From contig CAZKAP010000022.1 in the NCBI GenBank assembly GCA_964550895.1, positions 1 through 53,965 of the forward strand: a stretch of DNA of 53,965 bases, read 5' to 3'. Origin of the DNA: CAZKAP01 sp964550895. Lineage in GTDB: Bacteria; Bacteroidota; Bacteroidia; Flavobacteriales; Flavobacteriaceae. Positions 16,179 to 24,526 of this stretch are shown here, piece by piece. Position numbers and translations under genes: made by a program. The notes below the pieces were generated by a model. It was not told the origin of the DNA. It saw only the letters and a list, made by a program, of their open reading frames with translations, and did no database searches. Position 1 is the stretch's first letter, and the number at the start of each line of letters is the position of its first letter.

Positions 16179-18806
16179 ATGAACTCTAAGGAGGTGAGAT
16201 CGCGGTTTTTGAAATTTTTTGAAGGCAAGGGCCACCAGGTCGTGCCTTCCGCCCCGGTGGTCCTGAAGAACGACCCCACGTTGATGTTCGTCAACGCCGG
16301 GATGAATCCCTTCAAGGCCTACTTTCTCGGCCAGAGCAAGGCTCCGGATTCGCGGGTCGCAGATGCGCAGAAATGCCTGAGAGTCAGCGGTAAGCATAAC
16401 GACCTGGAAGAAGTGGGCCGGGATACCTACCACCACACCTTTTTCGAGATGCTCGGCAACTGGAGTTTCGGAGATTACTTCAAAGAAGAAGCCATTTCAT
16501 GGGCCTGGGAACTCCTTACCGAAGTGTATAAGTTGCCCGTGGACCGGTTGTATGTAACGGTATTCGAAGGAAGCACGGAAGGGGATCGGCTGGAAATGGA
16601 CCAGCAGGCCAGGGATTACTGGAAAAATTGGATTTCCGAGGAGCGCATACTCCTGGGCTCCAAGAAGGACAACTTCTGGGAAATGGGTGAACAGGGGCCC
16701 TGTGGACCGAGCTCCGAAATTCATATCGACCTCCGATCCGAATCCGAAAGGAAGCAAAGTCCGGGGCAGGACTGGGTGAATAAGGATCATCCCCAGGTAG
16801 TCGAAATATGGAACCTGGTCTTTATCCAGTACGACCGCAAGGCCGATGGGCGCCTGGAAGAATTGCCCGAAAAACACGTGGATACGGGTATGGGCTTCGA
16901 AAGGCTTTGCATGGCCCTGCAGGGCGTTCAGTCCAATTACGATACCGATCTTTTTGTTCCTCTGATTCGGGAGATCGAGACCATTACCCATTGCCGATAC
17001 GGGAGTTTCGAAGAGAAGGATATAGCCACCCGCGTAATCGCTGATCACCTCAGGGCGGTGGCCTTTGCCGTATCCGATGGACAATTGCCCTCGAACAACG
17101 GTGCGGGCTATGTGATCCGACGCATATTGCGCCGGGCCGTTCGTTACGGCTTTACGTTCCTGGATGCCAGGGAGCCCTTCATCTTCCGTTTGGTTCCCGC
17201 CCTGGTCGAAATCATGGGTGAGGCCTATCCGGAATTGAGGAATCAGCAACAGCTAGTGGAAAATGTTATACGGGAGGAAGAGCAGTCCTTCCTGAAGACC
17301 CTGGAACAGGGACTGGTGTTGCTGGACAGCGTGATGGCGGAAGCCGGCGACAAATCCGTCAAGGGGGAGAAGGCCTTTGAACTCTACGACACTTTCGGTT
17401 TTCCCATAGACCTGACGGCCCTTATTTTGGAGGAGAAGGGCTATACGCTCGATCGGGAAGGCTTCGAGGAATCGCTCAGGGCCCAGAAAGAACGTTCCCG
17501 CTCGGCTGCTGAGATCTCCCGGGGCGACTGGCACGTGATCGGGGAAGGCGATCGGCAGGAATTCGTCGGTTACGACCGACTGGAGGCCCTGGTGAAGATC
17601 GTCAAGTACCGTCAGCTCTCCTCGAAGAAGGAAGGAGACCAATTCCAACTGGTTTTTAATCTGACTCCGTTTTATGCCGAAGGCGGCGGACAGGTTGGGG
17701 ATAAGGGCTATCTCGAGGCCAATAATGGCGACGTGGTGTACATCACGGACACCCGTAAGGAGAACGAAGAGATCGTGCACATCACCGACAGCCTACCGAC
17801 GAACCTGGAGGGTTCTTTCCGGGCCGTGGTCGACAGTAAGCAGCGCCAAAGGACTTCTTCCAACCACACCGCCACCCACCTGCTGCATCAGGCCCTTAGG
17901 GAGGTGCTTGGTACCCATGTCGAACAAAAGGGTTCGGCCGTACACAGTAAATACCTGCGGTTCGACTTTTCCCATTACGCCAAGCTTACCGCACAGGAGC
18001 TCAGGGAGGTAGAGAACTTTGTCAACGCCCGGATCGAGGGGGCGCTTCCCCTCAAGGAGGAAAGGAGCCTGCCCTATGATGAGGCACTCGCCGAAGGCGC
18101 CATCGCCCTTTTCGGGGAGAAGTACGGCGACCGGGTACGCACCATACGCTTCGGCCAGTCGGTGGAACTCTGCGGAGGTACCCATGTCCAGAACACTTCC
18201 GAACTCTGGCACTTTAAAATTACTTCTGAAGGCGCCGTGGCTGCAGGAATTAGGCGTATAGAGGCGATTACCTCCGATGCGGTTAAGGACTTTTACTTCG
18301 AGAACAATCGGGCGCTATTCGAAATCCGCGACCTGCTGAACCGTACTCAGGACCCGGTCAGGGCCGTGAAGGATTTACAGGAAGAGAATGCCACTCTGCG
18401 AAAGGAGATCGAAGGGATGAAGAAGGCACAGGCCAAAGACCTGAAGAAGGATTTGGAGAACCTCATCAGTGAACGGGACGGCGTGCAGTTTTTGGCCACC
18501 GAGGTTCCATTGGATGCCGGCGGAATGAAGGACCTGGCTTTCGGCTTGCAGCAATCCTTCCCCAGGCTGTTTATGCTTTTGGCGTCCCGACAGGAGGGCA
18601 AGGCCTTGCTTACCTGCAGTATTGCCAAAGAATTGGCCGACGAGAAGTCCCTGAATGCGGGTCAGATCGTTCGTCAACTCGGGAAGCACATTCAGGGTGG
18701 GGGCGGAGGACAGCCCTTTTTCGCCACGGCTGGGGGCAAGAACCCGGACGGTATACCCGCAGCCCTGCGGGAATTTGAATCCCTGCTGGAGGAAGCGGTG
18801 TCCTGA
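16179..18806 (+). CDS. alaS: Alanine--tRNA ligase
   Basis: Charges tRNA-Ala and edits mischarged Ser/Gly. The 875-residue product shows the whole AlaRS layout. The class II catalytic core starts SKEVRSRFLKFFEGKGHQVV and includes FVNAGMNPFK. An editing domain follows, with zinc-binding HTATH (about 563) and CGGTH (about 665), then a coiled coil (VKDLQEENATLRKEIEGMKK) and a C-Ala domain with GGGGGQPFFATAGGK. The ATG at 16179 gives the usual N-terminus. A perfect anti-Shine-Dalgarno complement, AAGGAGGTGA, lies inside codons 4-7 (16188-16197) and not before the start. The gene is divergent from the M23 peptidase. Confidence 0.98.
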   Translation: MNSKEVRSRFLKFFEGKGHQVVPSAPVVLKNDPTLMFVNAGMNPFKAYFLGQSKAPDSRVADAQKCLRVSGKHNDLEEVGRDTYHHTFFEMLGNWSFGDYFKEEAISWAWELLTEVYKLPVDRLYVTVFEGSTEGDRLEMDQQARDYWKNWISEERILLGSKKDNFWEMGEQGPCGPSSEIHIDLRSESERKQSPGQDWVNKDHPQVVEIWNLVFIQYDRKADGRLEELPEKHVDTGMGFERLCMALQGVQSNYDTDLFVPLIREIETITHCRYGSFEEKDIATRVIADHLRAVAFAVSDGQLPSNNGAGYVIRRILRRAVRYGFTFLDAREPFIFRLVPALVEIMGEAYPELRNQQQLVENVIREEEQSFLKTLEQGLVLLDSVMAEAGDKSVKGEKAFELYDTFGFPIDLTALILEEKGYTLDREGFEESLRAQKERSRSAAEISRGDWHVIGEGDRQEFVGYDRLEALVKIVKYRQLSSKKEGDQFQLVFNLTPFYAEGGGQVGDKGYLEANNGDVVYITDTRKENEEIVHITDSLPTNLEGSFRAVVDSKQRQRTSSNHTATHLLHQALREVLGTHVEQKGSAVHSKYLRFDFSHYAKLTAQELREVENFVNARIEGALPLKEERSLPYDEALAEGAIALFGEKYGDRVRTIRFGQSVELCGGTHVQNTSELWHFKITSEGAVAAGIRRIEAITSDAVKDFYFENNRALFEIRDLLNRTQDPVRAVKDLQEENATLRKEIEGMKKAQAKDLKKDLENLISERDGVQFLATEVPLDAGGMKDLAFGLQQSFPRLFMLLASRQEGKALLTCSIAKELADEKSLNAGQIVRQLGKHIQGGGGGQPFFATAGGKNPDGIPAALREFESLLEEAVS

Positions 18807-18921
18807 TCCCGGACCCTTAGGGGATTCTTCGTTGGCCGAACGGGGGTTTTTCATTTCTTAACGCTTGAATTTCCGGGTTTTCTGCAGGGAATCGTAAATT
18901 GAGACCCGATAAACTCGCTCT

Positions 18922-19578
18922 ATGAAGAATTTTTTTATCATCCTGATTACGGCCGCACTGGCCATATTCGGCTACCGGTATTACGAACGCGAAATAGCCG
19001 GCAAGGCCCGAATCGTCGAAGAATCCGAACTCATCGAGAAGCAGATGAAGAATGTAGCCAAACTGGTGGTTACCGAGGGTCATTTCGCCGAGGTGTACAA
19101 TTTTGAAGATTCCAAAGAGGTATTCGGTCCCTGGATTAAGGCCAAGAAACGGGCCCTGGTGGTGGTCAATGCCGATGTGACCATTTCCTACGATCTGGAT
19201 AAGGTGGAGCTCATATTCGACGAGCAAAACCGTCAGGTGTCCATCAATTCCCTGCCGGAACCCGAAATACGCCTGAACCCGGACTTCAAGTATTACGATA
19301 TGTCTGCGGATTTCTTCAATCCCTTCGAGGGAGAGGACTACGAGGCCATAAAAAAGTCTGTCAGCGAGTCGATCATGAAGAAGGTGCTCAAGTCCCCCAT
19401 GTACACCAATGCCGAGAATCGCCTGGTGAGTGAACTGGGGAACTTCTTCGTGATCACTCGATCCATGGGCTGGACCCTGGTGTATCAGGAAAAGCAAATC
19501 GAAAGCGCAGACGACTTCAATTCGGAACTGTTACAGGACAACGGGGAGGCTGAAGTACCCGTGCCTATAGTCGAATAA
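18922..19578 (+). CDS. DUF4230 domain protein
   Basis: A 218-residue protein with an N-terminal hydrophobic helix (FFIILITAALAIFGYRYY) that anchors or exports it. A DUF4230-type domain follows: KNVAKLVVTEGHFAEVYN, ALVVVNADVTISYDLDKVEL, then LPEPEIRLNPDFKYYD. Such proteins are common in Bacteroidota and Firmicutes, and their function is not known. It is rightward like alaS (115-base gap) and convergent with the hydroxylase gene, whose stop codon begins only 3 bases beyond its own. No terminator separates the two converging genes. Confidence 0.85.
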   Translation: MKNFFIILITAALAIFGYRYYEREIAGKARIVEESELIEKQMKNVAKLVVTEGHFAEVYNFEDSKEVFGPWIKAKKRALVVVNADVTISYDLDKVELIFDEQNRQVSINSLPEPEIRLNPDFKYYDMSADFFNPFEGEDYEAIKKSVSESIMKKVLKSPMYTNAENRLVSELGNFFVITRSMGWTLVYQEKQIESADDFNSELLQDNGEAEVPVPIVE

Positions 19579-19581
19579 ACA

Positions 19582-21336
19582 TTACTCCTGCACTGCCAGG
19601 TTGAGTAAGCCGAGGCCGTTCTGTATGGGTTCCGTCGCCCCGGGGTCCTCTTTGGCCTTTCGAGCCAGACTCTCCAGCAATTCTTCCTGTTGGGCCGTAA
19701 CGTCGCATTGTATCAACAGCTCGAGCGCTTCCAGCTGCAACAGCCACTGATGCCCGTGATCCTGTAAAATTTCCTCGGTCAGTTCCCCGAGTCTCTGCCG
19801 GGAGGCCTTCCGGGTTTCCCGGAGTTCCCTGATCTCGGAATAAAGCTGATGCATGCGCTTTTCACGCGGATCTTTTATGATCCTCGGTGGAGTAGGCGTC
19901 AGGGTGTGGGTCACCATGTCGAAACTATTGTGATCGGCCGGGCCGTTATAGGCCGAAATGACTTCTTTTCCAATGGCCAGGTCGAAAAAGCCATCTCTCG
20001 GACTGAACAGGGTCTGATCGCCATGTGAAACCACACAATCGCTCAAACGTACCAGCAGGATCTTCCCGGCTATATTCCTGATGCCCGTGATTACGTTGCC
20101 GCTAACCGTAATGTCTCCCTCGAATTCCAGGGAGATCTCCTTGCCTTCGTAGATGCGATAGGCCTGCAAGTCCCTTGGGCTCATATCTTCGACTGCCAGG
20201 TTGATCCCTTTGAGTTTACCAACGGGGGTGCAGTATCCATTGGGATAGCACTCCGTACCATGTCCGATGAGCTCACTTCCCTGGTGGGCCAGGGCGACAG
20301 GGCCCGAGCAGCGAACGAAAACGGGTTTGCCCTCGTGGGTAATTACCTCTTCGAATACACCGGATATCTGAAGTCCTGTGGAGAGCTCTATGGTTCCCAG
20401 GCTGCGGGAATCGATGAGTTTTCGAATTCCGGCAACTCCTCCACGCCTAAGGGCCATGGTGTCGGCGAATTCCTCCAAAACCTCGTTGAGGTAGGCGAAA
20501 TCCGGGGTGACGAACAGCTGCGGCTGAGGCTTAGTGATGTCGAAGGAGACTTCGGCCGCATCCAGCGAATACGGGATCTTCCTCACGTTTTGGGTCATGC
20601 ACCACTTGCTCTCACCGATGGAGGAGAGCAGTCCGGCGCCGTAAATTTTGGGGTCTTCCAAAGATCCCACCAGGCCGTACTCCACGGTCCACCAGTGCAG
20701 GTTCCGGATCCGTGCCATCTCGCTGGGTTCCCCCAGCTCCGATTGCAGGCGGTCCACCCGGGCCTCGGCTTCTTCGATTTTCTCTGGCGCTACCCCGTGT
20801 TGCTCCTTGAGTATGGACAGTTCCCGGATGGCGTGGTACATCTCCATGTCCTTGCCGCTGGAGATGGCCTTGGAACCGATCGCTCCGAAGCGCCGCAGGT
20901 ATTCGGCGTATTCGGGATTGGCGATGATCGGCGCGTGTCCTGCACCTTCGTGAAGTATGTCAGGAGCAGGGGTGTACTGTATGTGCCCGACCTGCCGAAT
21001 CTCGGAGGCGATGACCAGGACCTTGAAGGCCTGGAATTCCATGAAGGCCGAGGGAGGGATAAACCCGTCCACGGCCACAGCCGCCCAGCCGATTTCCTTC
21101 AGTATGCGATTCATCCCGTACATATTCGGGATGTGCTCGATGGAAATACCCGTTCGGTCGATGCCGCCTCGGTAGCTCTCATGGGCCACGGAAGGCAGAT
21201 AACTCACGTTCTGACGCATTACAAATCGCCAGACCGCCTGGTCTTCAGGGGTGTAATGCTCGTAATCCTGAGGTTTGATAAATTGTTTCAGGTGGGGCGG
21301 TAAGCGATCGATCAGCGGGTTCGATTCGTAGTCCAT
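19582..21336 (-). CDS. Aromatic amino acid hydroxylase with C-terminal extension
   Basis: A biopterin-dependent iron enzyme, most likely phenylalanine 4-hydroxylase. The catalytic domain contains the iron ligands H129 and H134 in HEGAGHAP and E219 in WWTVEYGL. HIQYTPAPDILHE and MYGMNRILKEIGWAAVAVDGF are also family signatures. The product is 584 residues, about twice the classical bacterial enzyme (about 260-300). The extra ~250 residues are beta-rich (LEFEGDITVSGNVITG, LVRLSDCVVSHGDQTLF) and then helical, ending in a coiled-coil-like segment. No ACT regulatory domain is visible at the N-terminus. Long forms like this occur in other Bacteroidota; the role of the extension is unknown. Confidence 0.9.
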   Translation of the reverse strand: MDYESNPLIDRLPPHLKQFIKPQDYEHYTPEDQAVWRFVMRQNVSYLPSVAHESYRGGIDRTGISIEHIPNMYGMNRILKEIGWAAVAVDGFIPPSAFMEFQAFKVLVIASEIRQVGHIQYTPAPDILHEGAGHAPIIANPEYAEYLRRFGAIGSKAISSGKDMEMYHAIRELSILKEQHGVAPEKIEEAEARVDRLQSELGEPSEMARIRNLHWWTVEYGLVGSLEDPKIYGAGLLSSIGESKWCMTQNVRKIPYSLDAAEVSFDITKPQPQLFVTPDFAYLNEVLEEFADTMALRRGGVAGIRKLIDSRSLGTIELSTGLQISGVFEEVITHEGKPVFVRCSGPVALAHQGSELIGHGTECYPNGYCTPVGKLKGINLAVEDMSPRDLQAYRIYEGKEISLEFEGDITVSGNVITGIRNIAGKILLVRLSDCVVSHGDQTLFSPRDGFFDLAIGKEVISAYNGPADHNSFDMVTHTLTPTPPRIIKDPREKRMHQLYSEIRELRETRKASRQRLGELTEEILQDHGHQWLLQLEALELLIQCDVTAQQEELLESLARKAKEDPGATEPIQNGLGLLNLAVQE

Positions 21337-21401
21337 ACTCGTAGTTTGCCCTCTAATTTACTGAAGTTAGACGGCTCGACCATAGCCATTCTCGCCCCGC
21401 A

Positions 21402-21947
21402 CTATTCAGATTCGGGTGGATACTTGTCCAGTATGCCGTGTACAAACTTGCCGATACGTTTTTCCTTGCGGTCGGGATTTCGTCCATCCGTCAGGGGTCC
21501 GCTGCCTCTTCCCTGCCAGATCAGTTGTTTGTTTTTGGCGTCGATCAGGTCGATAAACAGGGCACCCTCTGTGGTCACGCTCACATTATTGTTGGCCGCC
21601 GGCCCCCAAAACCAGGGGTTCCAGAAGCCCTGCCATCCCCAGCCCCAGCCAAAGAAGTTGTTGTAGACATCAACCCGTTCCCTCTCCCGGGTAAAAATGC
21701 TTACGAGTATATCGGGCTGCTCGGATTTAACGAAACCCTTGGCCTGCATTTCGCTGTCGATCGCCCTCAGGATGCGTCGCTTATCCAGATCGGAGATCTG
21801 CGCCTGGTCAATTCCGGTTTTATAAAATGCATAGGTCTTGTAATCGCTAAACGCCACTTCTTTGTCGTAATCGGAAATGACGCGTATGGAGGTGCAGGAG
21901 GCGAGCAGTAAGCCGGCTATTGCCAGAGCGTAGAGGGAATTTTTCAT
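21402..21947 (-). CDS. DUF4136 lipoprotein
   Basis: A 181-residue exported protein with a lipobox LLASC (lipid on C18) followed by the DUF4136 pattern: SIRVISDYDKEVAFSDYKTY, RRILRAIDSEMQAKGF, QPDILVSIFTRER and LIDAKNKQLIWQGRGSG. A tryptophan- and glycine-rich loop (NNFFGWGWGWQGFWNPWFW) sits in the middle, as often seen in flavobacterial members. The family is found in envelopes of many Gram-negative bacteria and its function is unknown. It stands alone: the hydroxylase gene starts 66 bases downstream in the same direction, and the DUF5522 gene lies upstream. Confidence 0.88.
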   Translation of the reverse strand: MKNSLYALAIAGLLLASCTSIRVISDYDKEVAFSDYKTYAFYKTGIDQAQISDLDKRRILRAIDSEMQAKGFVKSEQPDILVSIFTRERERVDVYNNFFGWGWGWQGFWNPWFWGPAANNNVSVTTEGALFIDLIDAKNKQLIWQGRGSGPLTDGRNPDRKEKRIGKFVHGILDKYPPESE

Positions 21948-22041
21948 GATCGAGGGCTATTAGGATTTATGTCTATTATCATTATCAAAAATAATGCCGT
22001 TTGACGGAAAGCCGAACCCTAAAGTGCGTTTGCATTCGGAC

Positions 22042-22230
22042 CTAGGAAGGGTTCTTTCGGGGGTCGAAGCCGTAAGGGCAGTGACGGCATCCGCTCTTGC
22101 AGCAATACCCTCTCTTGAGATGGTACTGTTCGGTAAACACGCGGTAACCTTCCTCAGAGAGATAGTAGTCTCCTTCTTCTATGGGAATGTATTCTTTCAC
22201 TGCATTGCAAAAGTATCCCATTTCGGGCAT
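22042..22230 (-). CDS. DUF5522 small cysteine-rich protein
   Basis: A short soluble protein of up to 62 residues whose core reads YYLSEEGYRVFTEQYHLKRG then YCCKSGCRHCPYGFDP. The four clustered cysteines (CC-x3-C-x2-C) suggest zinc or iron-sulfur binding. This core is typical of DUF5522, which is widespread in Bacteroidota and of unknown function. The ATG at 22230 is used; a GTG at 22200 would give a shorter start closer to some homologues. It is divergent from the HExxH protein gene. Confidence 0.78.
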   Translation of the reverse strand: MPEMGYFCNAVKEYIPIEEGDYYLSEEGYRVFTEQYHLKRGYCCKSGCRHCPYGFDPRKNPS

Positions 22231-22335
22231 AAACCCGTAGCCGTGCGGACAGTCGTCGATGGATTGAGCCGGTCGTGGCGTGTCTGCGAGTTTTTGGAGA
22301 TAAAAAATTATATTCGTTCAAGAGAATTCCGAGCC

Positions 22336-22659
22336 ATGATCATTGTCTTTAGGCGCATTTTTCCGTACTCCTATGTCGGGCTATCCGTATGGCCCTTTAT
22401 TTTCCTAAGGGATCGGGATTTAATGGGCGATCAGATCCTGATCAATCACGAGCGCATACACCAGAGGCAGCAACTGGAGATGCTCCTGTTGCCCTTCTAC
22501 ATCTGGTACCTGACCGAGTGGCTGTACCGCTGGGTACGTTGCGGCGATCCCTATCAGGCCTATCGCGACATTTCATTTGAGCGCGAGGCCTATTCGCAGG
22601 AGGCAAACCCCGCGTACCTGACCCGGCGCAAGCCCTTTAGCTTCCTGAGATACCGCTGA
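22336..22659 (+). CDS. Small membrane protein with HExxH-like motif
   Basis: A 107-residue protein with no assigned function. It begins MIIVFRRIFPYSYVGLSVWP and has hydrophobic stretches around residues 1-27 and 48-65. Between them is ILINHERIHQRQQLEML, an HExxH zinc-protease-like motif, followed by PFYIWYLTEWLYR and ISFEREAYSQEANPAYL, where FERE could supply a third ligand. The frame is open upstream to 21994, but that part is implausible and overlaps the DUF5522 gene on the opposite strand, so the ATG at 22336 is chosen. Similar short proteins occur in other flavobacteria. It is only 6 bases from the next gene, so they are cotranscribed. It could be a minimal peptidase or a structural metal protein; activity is unproven. 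Confidence 0.75.
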   Translation: MIIVFRRIFPYSYVGLSVWPFIFLRDRDLMGDQILINHERIHQRQQLEMLLLPFYIWYLTEWLYRWVRCGDPYQAYRDISFEREAYSQEANPAYLTRRKPFSFLRYR

Positions 22660-22665
22660 TCGAAC

Positions 22666-23637
22666 ATGAGTGACCCGCTCCTCACTGTCCCAACGCAAGC
22701 CGTCCGCCTGCCGGAATTCGAGAGTGCGGGCTGGCAGGTGCATATTCGCCGGGAGGATACCCTCCACCCCCTGGTATCCGGAAATAAGTTCCGCAAACTC
22801 CGATATAATCTCCGGGAAGCCCGGAAACGGAACAGTCACACCTTGCTTACTCTGGGTGGGGCACATTCCAACCACATCCTGGCCGTCGCCGCCGCAGCCT
22901 GCGAACAGGGACTCGCTTCGGTTGCCTGGATACGGGGTGAGGAACTCAACGAGCAATCCAACGAAACCCTGCGCGAGGCCGCGGATTTGGGTATGCGTAT
23001 GCATTTCGTTACCCGTTCGCAATACAGGGCACTACGCCGGCGTAAATGGCACGATTTCTGGAATGAAAAAGGAGGGGCATGTCGTGATCTGCTGGAAACC
23101 TTTGGTGCGCGCGAAAACCGATTCTGGAGGGGAGTGTATTTTCTGCCGGAAGGTGGCACCAATGAGTTGGCCGTGCGCGGATGCGAGGAAATCCTCATGG
23201 ACGGCGATAAGGGGTACGACCTGATATGTTGTTCGGTCGGAACCGGCGGAACGCTGTCCGGGCTGATCCGGGCGTCTTCGGTCCACCAGCGGGTGCTTGG
23301 CTTTTCGGCCCTCAAGGGTACTGCCGATCTACGTGCAGATATTAGTAAATTTACCCCAAAGTCGAATTGGGAAATTACCGACGACTATTGCCTGGGGGGC
23401 TACGGCAGGGTTCCGGACGAACTGGTGGAATTTATCAATCGGTTCACGCGGGAGGGCAACTGCCTGCTGGATCCGATTTACACCGGTAAGATGGTATTCG
23501 GTTTGAGCATCATGGCCCGGGAAAGCATGCTGCCTTCGGGTAGCAGGATACTTGCGATACATACGGGTGGCCTGCAGGGTATCCGAGGGGTCAATCGCAG
23601 ACGTAAACTGGATTACCGTTCAACTATCGATACATGA
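22666..23637 (+). CDS. PLP-dependent ACC deaminase / D-cysteine desulfhydrase family protein
   Basis: A 323-residue fold-type II PLP enzyme. SGNKFRKLRYNL places the likely PLP lysine at K41. LLTLGGAHSNHILAVAAAAC and the phosphate-binding SVGTGGTLSGLI are family signatures. Members deaminate 1-aminocyclopropane-1-carboxylate or desulfurate D-cysteine. Because many annotated ACC deaminases actually act on D-cysteine, the substrate is left open. The product length is normal. The next gene begins within its stop codon (ATGA overlap of 4 bases), so it is tightly coupled to the glucosaminidase lipoprotein. No metabolic link between the two is obvious. Confidence 0.88.
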   Translation: MSDPLLTVPTQAVRLPEFESAGWQVHIRREDTLHPLVSGNKFRKLRYNLREARKRNSHTLLTLGGAHSNHILAVAAAACEQGLASVAWIRGEELNEQSNETLREAADLGMRMHFVTRSQYRALRRRKWHDFWNEKGGACRDLLETFGARENRFWRGVYFLPEGGTNELAVRGCEEILMDGDKGYDLICCSVGTGGTLSGLIRASSVHQRVLGFSALKGTADLRADISKFTPKSNWEITDDYCLGGYGRVPDELVEFINRFTREGNCLLDPIYTGKMVFGLSIMARESMLPSGSRILAIHTGGLQGIRGVNRRRKLDYRSTIDT

Positions 23638-24491
23638 GAAATCGTTCATTTGTTGTCTTTTTTGCCATGCTGGCCCTGCTGCTGGGGAGTTGTAAGGGGA
23701 AGCGTTCTTTCGCCGAGCGGGTGGCCAACGATAAACGGGAATCGCCGCCCACCGAGGCAGCCGAGGTTCGCCGATACGAGGGAGCCGAGGTGAGTCCGGG
23801 TCTGATGCGACCCCTGCCCGCAGATGACGGGGTATTCAAGAAGTTTGAGATCGGTTCGGTGGAGGAGTATATCACGACCTTCGCCAGCATCGCCCAGGAC
23901 GAGATGATCGCCTTTGGAATCCCCGCCAGCATTACCCTGGCCCAGGGTATACTTGAGAGTGGGGCAGGGCAGGGCATGCTCACCCGAAAGAGCAATAACC
24001 ACTTCGGGATCAAGTGCCATACGGACTGGGACGGAGGCCGGGTGTACCACGACGACGACGAGGCCGGTGAATGCTTCCGCAAGTATAACCACCCGATGTA
24101 TTCCTTCAGGGATCACAGTGTGTTTCTCACCTCGAGGGCCCGGTACAGTTCCCTGTTCGACTACAGCCGTAATGACTATCGGAGCTGGGCTATCGGGCTG
24201 AAGAAGGCCGGTTACGCCACCGACCCCAATTATCCCGAGAAGCTCATCAGATTGATACGGGAATACAAACTCTACCAGTACGATCAGGAAATGGTCGACC
24301 GGGGATTGCCCCTCAGACGTGTGGTTAAACCGCCTGAGACCATTCGCTATGTGGTCCGTCAGGGCGATACCCTGTATTCCATATCCCAGAGATACTTTGT
24401 TACTGTGGACGAATTAAAGGAATGGAACCGGCTCAATGGCAGCACGATCGACATCGGTCAGGAGCTTACCATAAAGGTGGAGAACCCTTAA
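23634..24491 (+). CDS. Glucosaminidase-domain lipoprotein with LysM
   Basis: A 285-residue peptidoglycan hydrolase. Lipobox LLGSC places the lipid at C20. A family 73 glucosaminidase domain follows: ITLAQGILESGAGQGML holds the likely catalytic glutamate, then SNNHFGIKCH, YHDDDEAGECFRKY and WAIGLKKAGYATDPNYPEKL. A single C-terminal LysM (YVVRQGDTLYSISQRYFVTV) binds glycan. The enzyme probably acts in the periplasm from an outer-membrane anchor, trimming the wall. It overlaps the preceding PLP-enzyme gene by 4 bases and precedes hemL by 35 bases. Confidence 0.92.
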   Translation: MRNRSFVVFFAMLALLLGSCKGKRSFAERVANDKRESPPTEAAEVRRYEGAEVSPGLMRPLPADDGVFKKFEIGSVEEYITTFASIAQDEMIAFGIPASITLAQGILESGAGQGMLTRKSNNHFGIKCHTDWDGGRVYHDDDEAGECFRKYNHPMYSFRDHSVFLTSRARYSSLFDYSRNDYRSWAIGLKKAGYATDPNYPEKLIRLIREYKLYQYDQEMVDRGLPLRRVVKPPETIRYVVRQGDTLYSISQRYFVTVDELKEWNRLNGSTIDIGQELTIKVENP

Positions 24492-24526
24492 TCCCCGACC
24501 CAGAGCACAAACCCCAAACCATTGCA

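Noticed and set aside
20260..21303. A 347-codon rightward open frame
   Set aside because: Antisense to the aromatic hydroxylase, whose catalytic motifs are clear; the antisense product has no family pattern.
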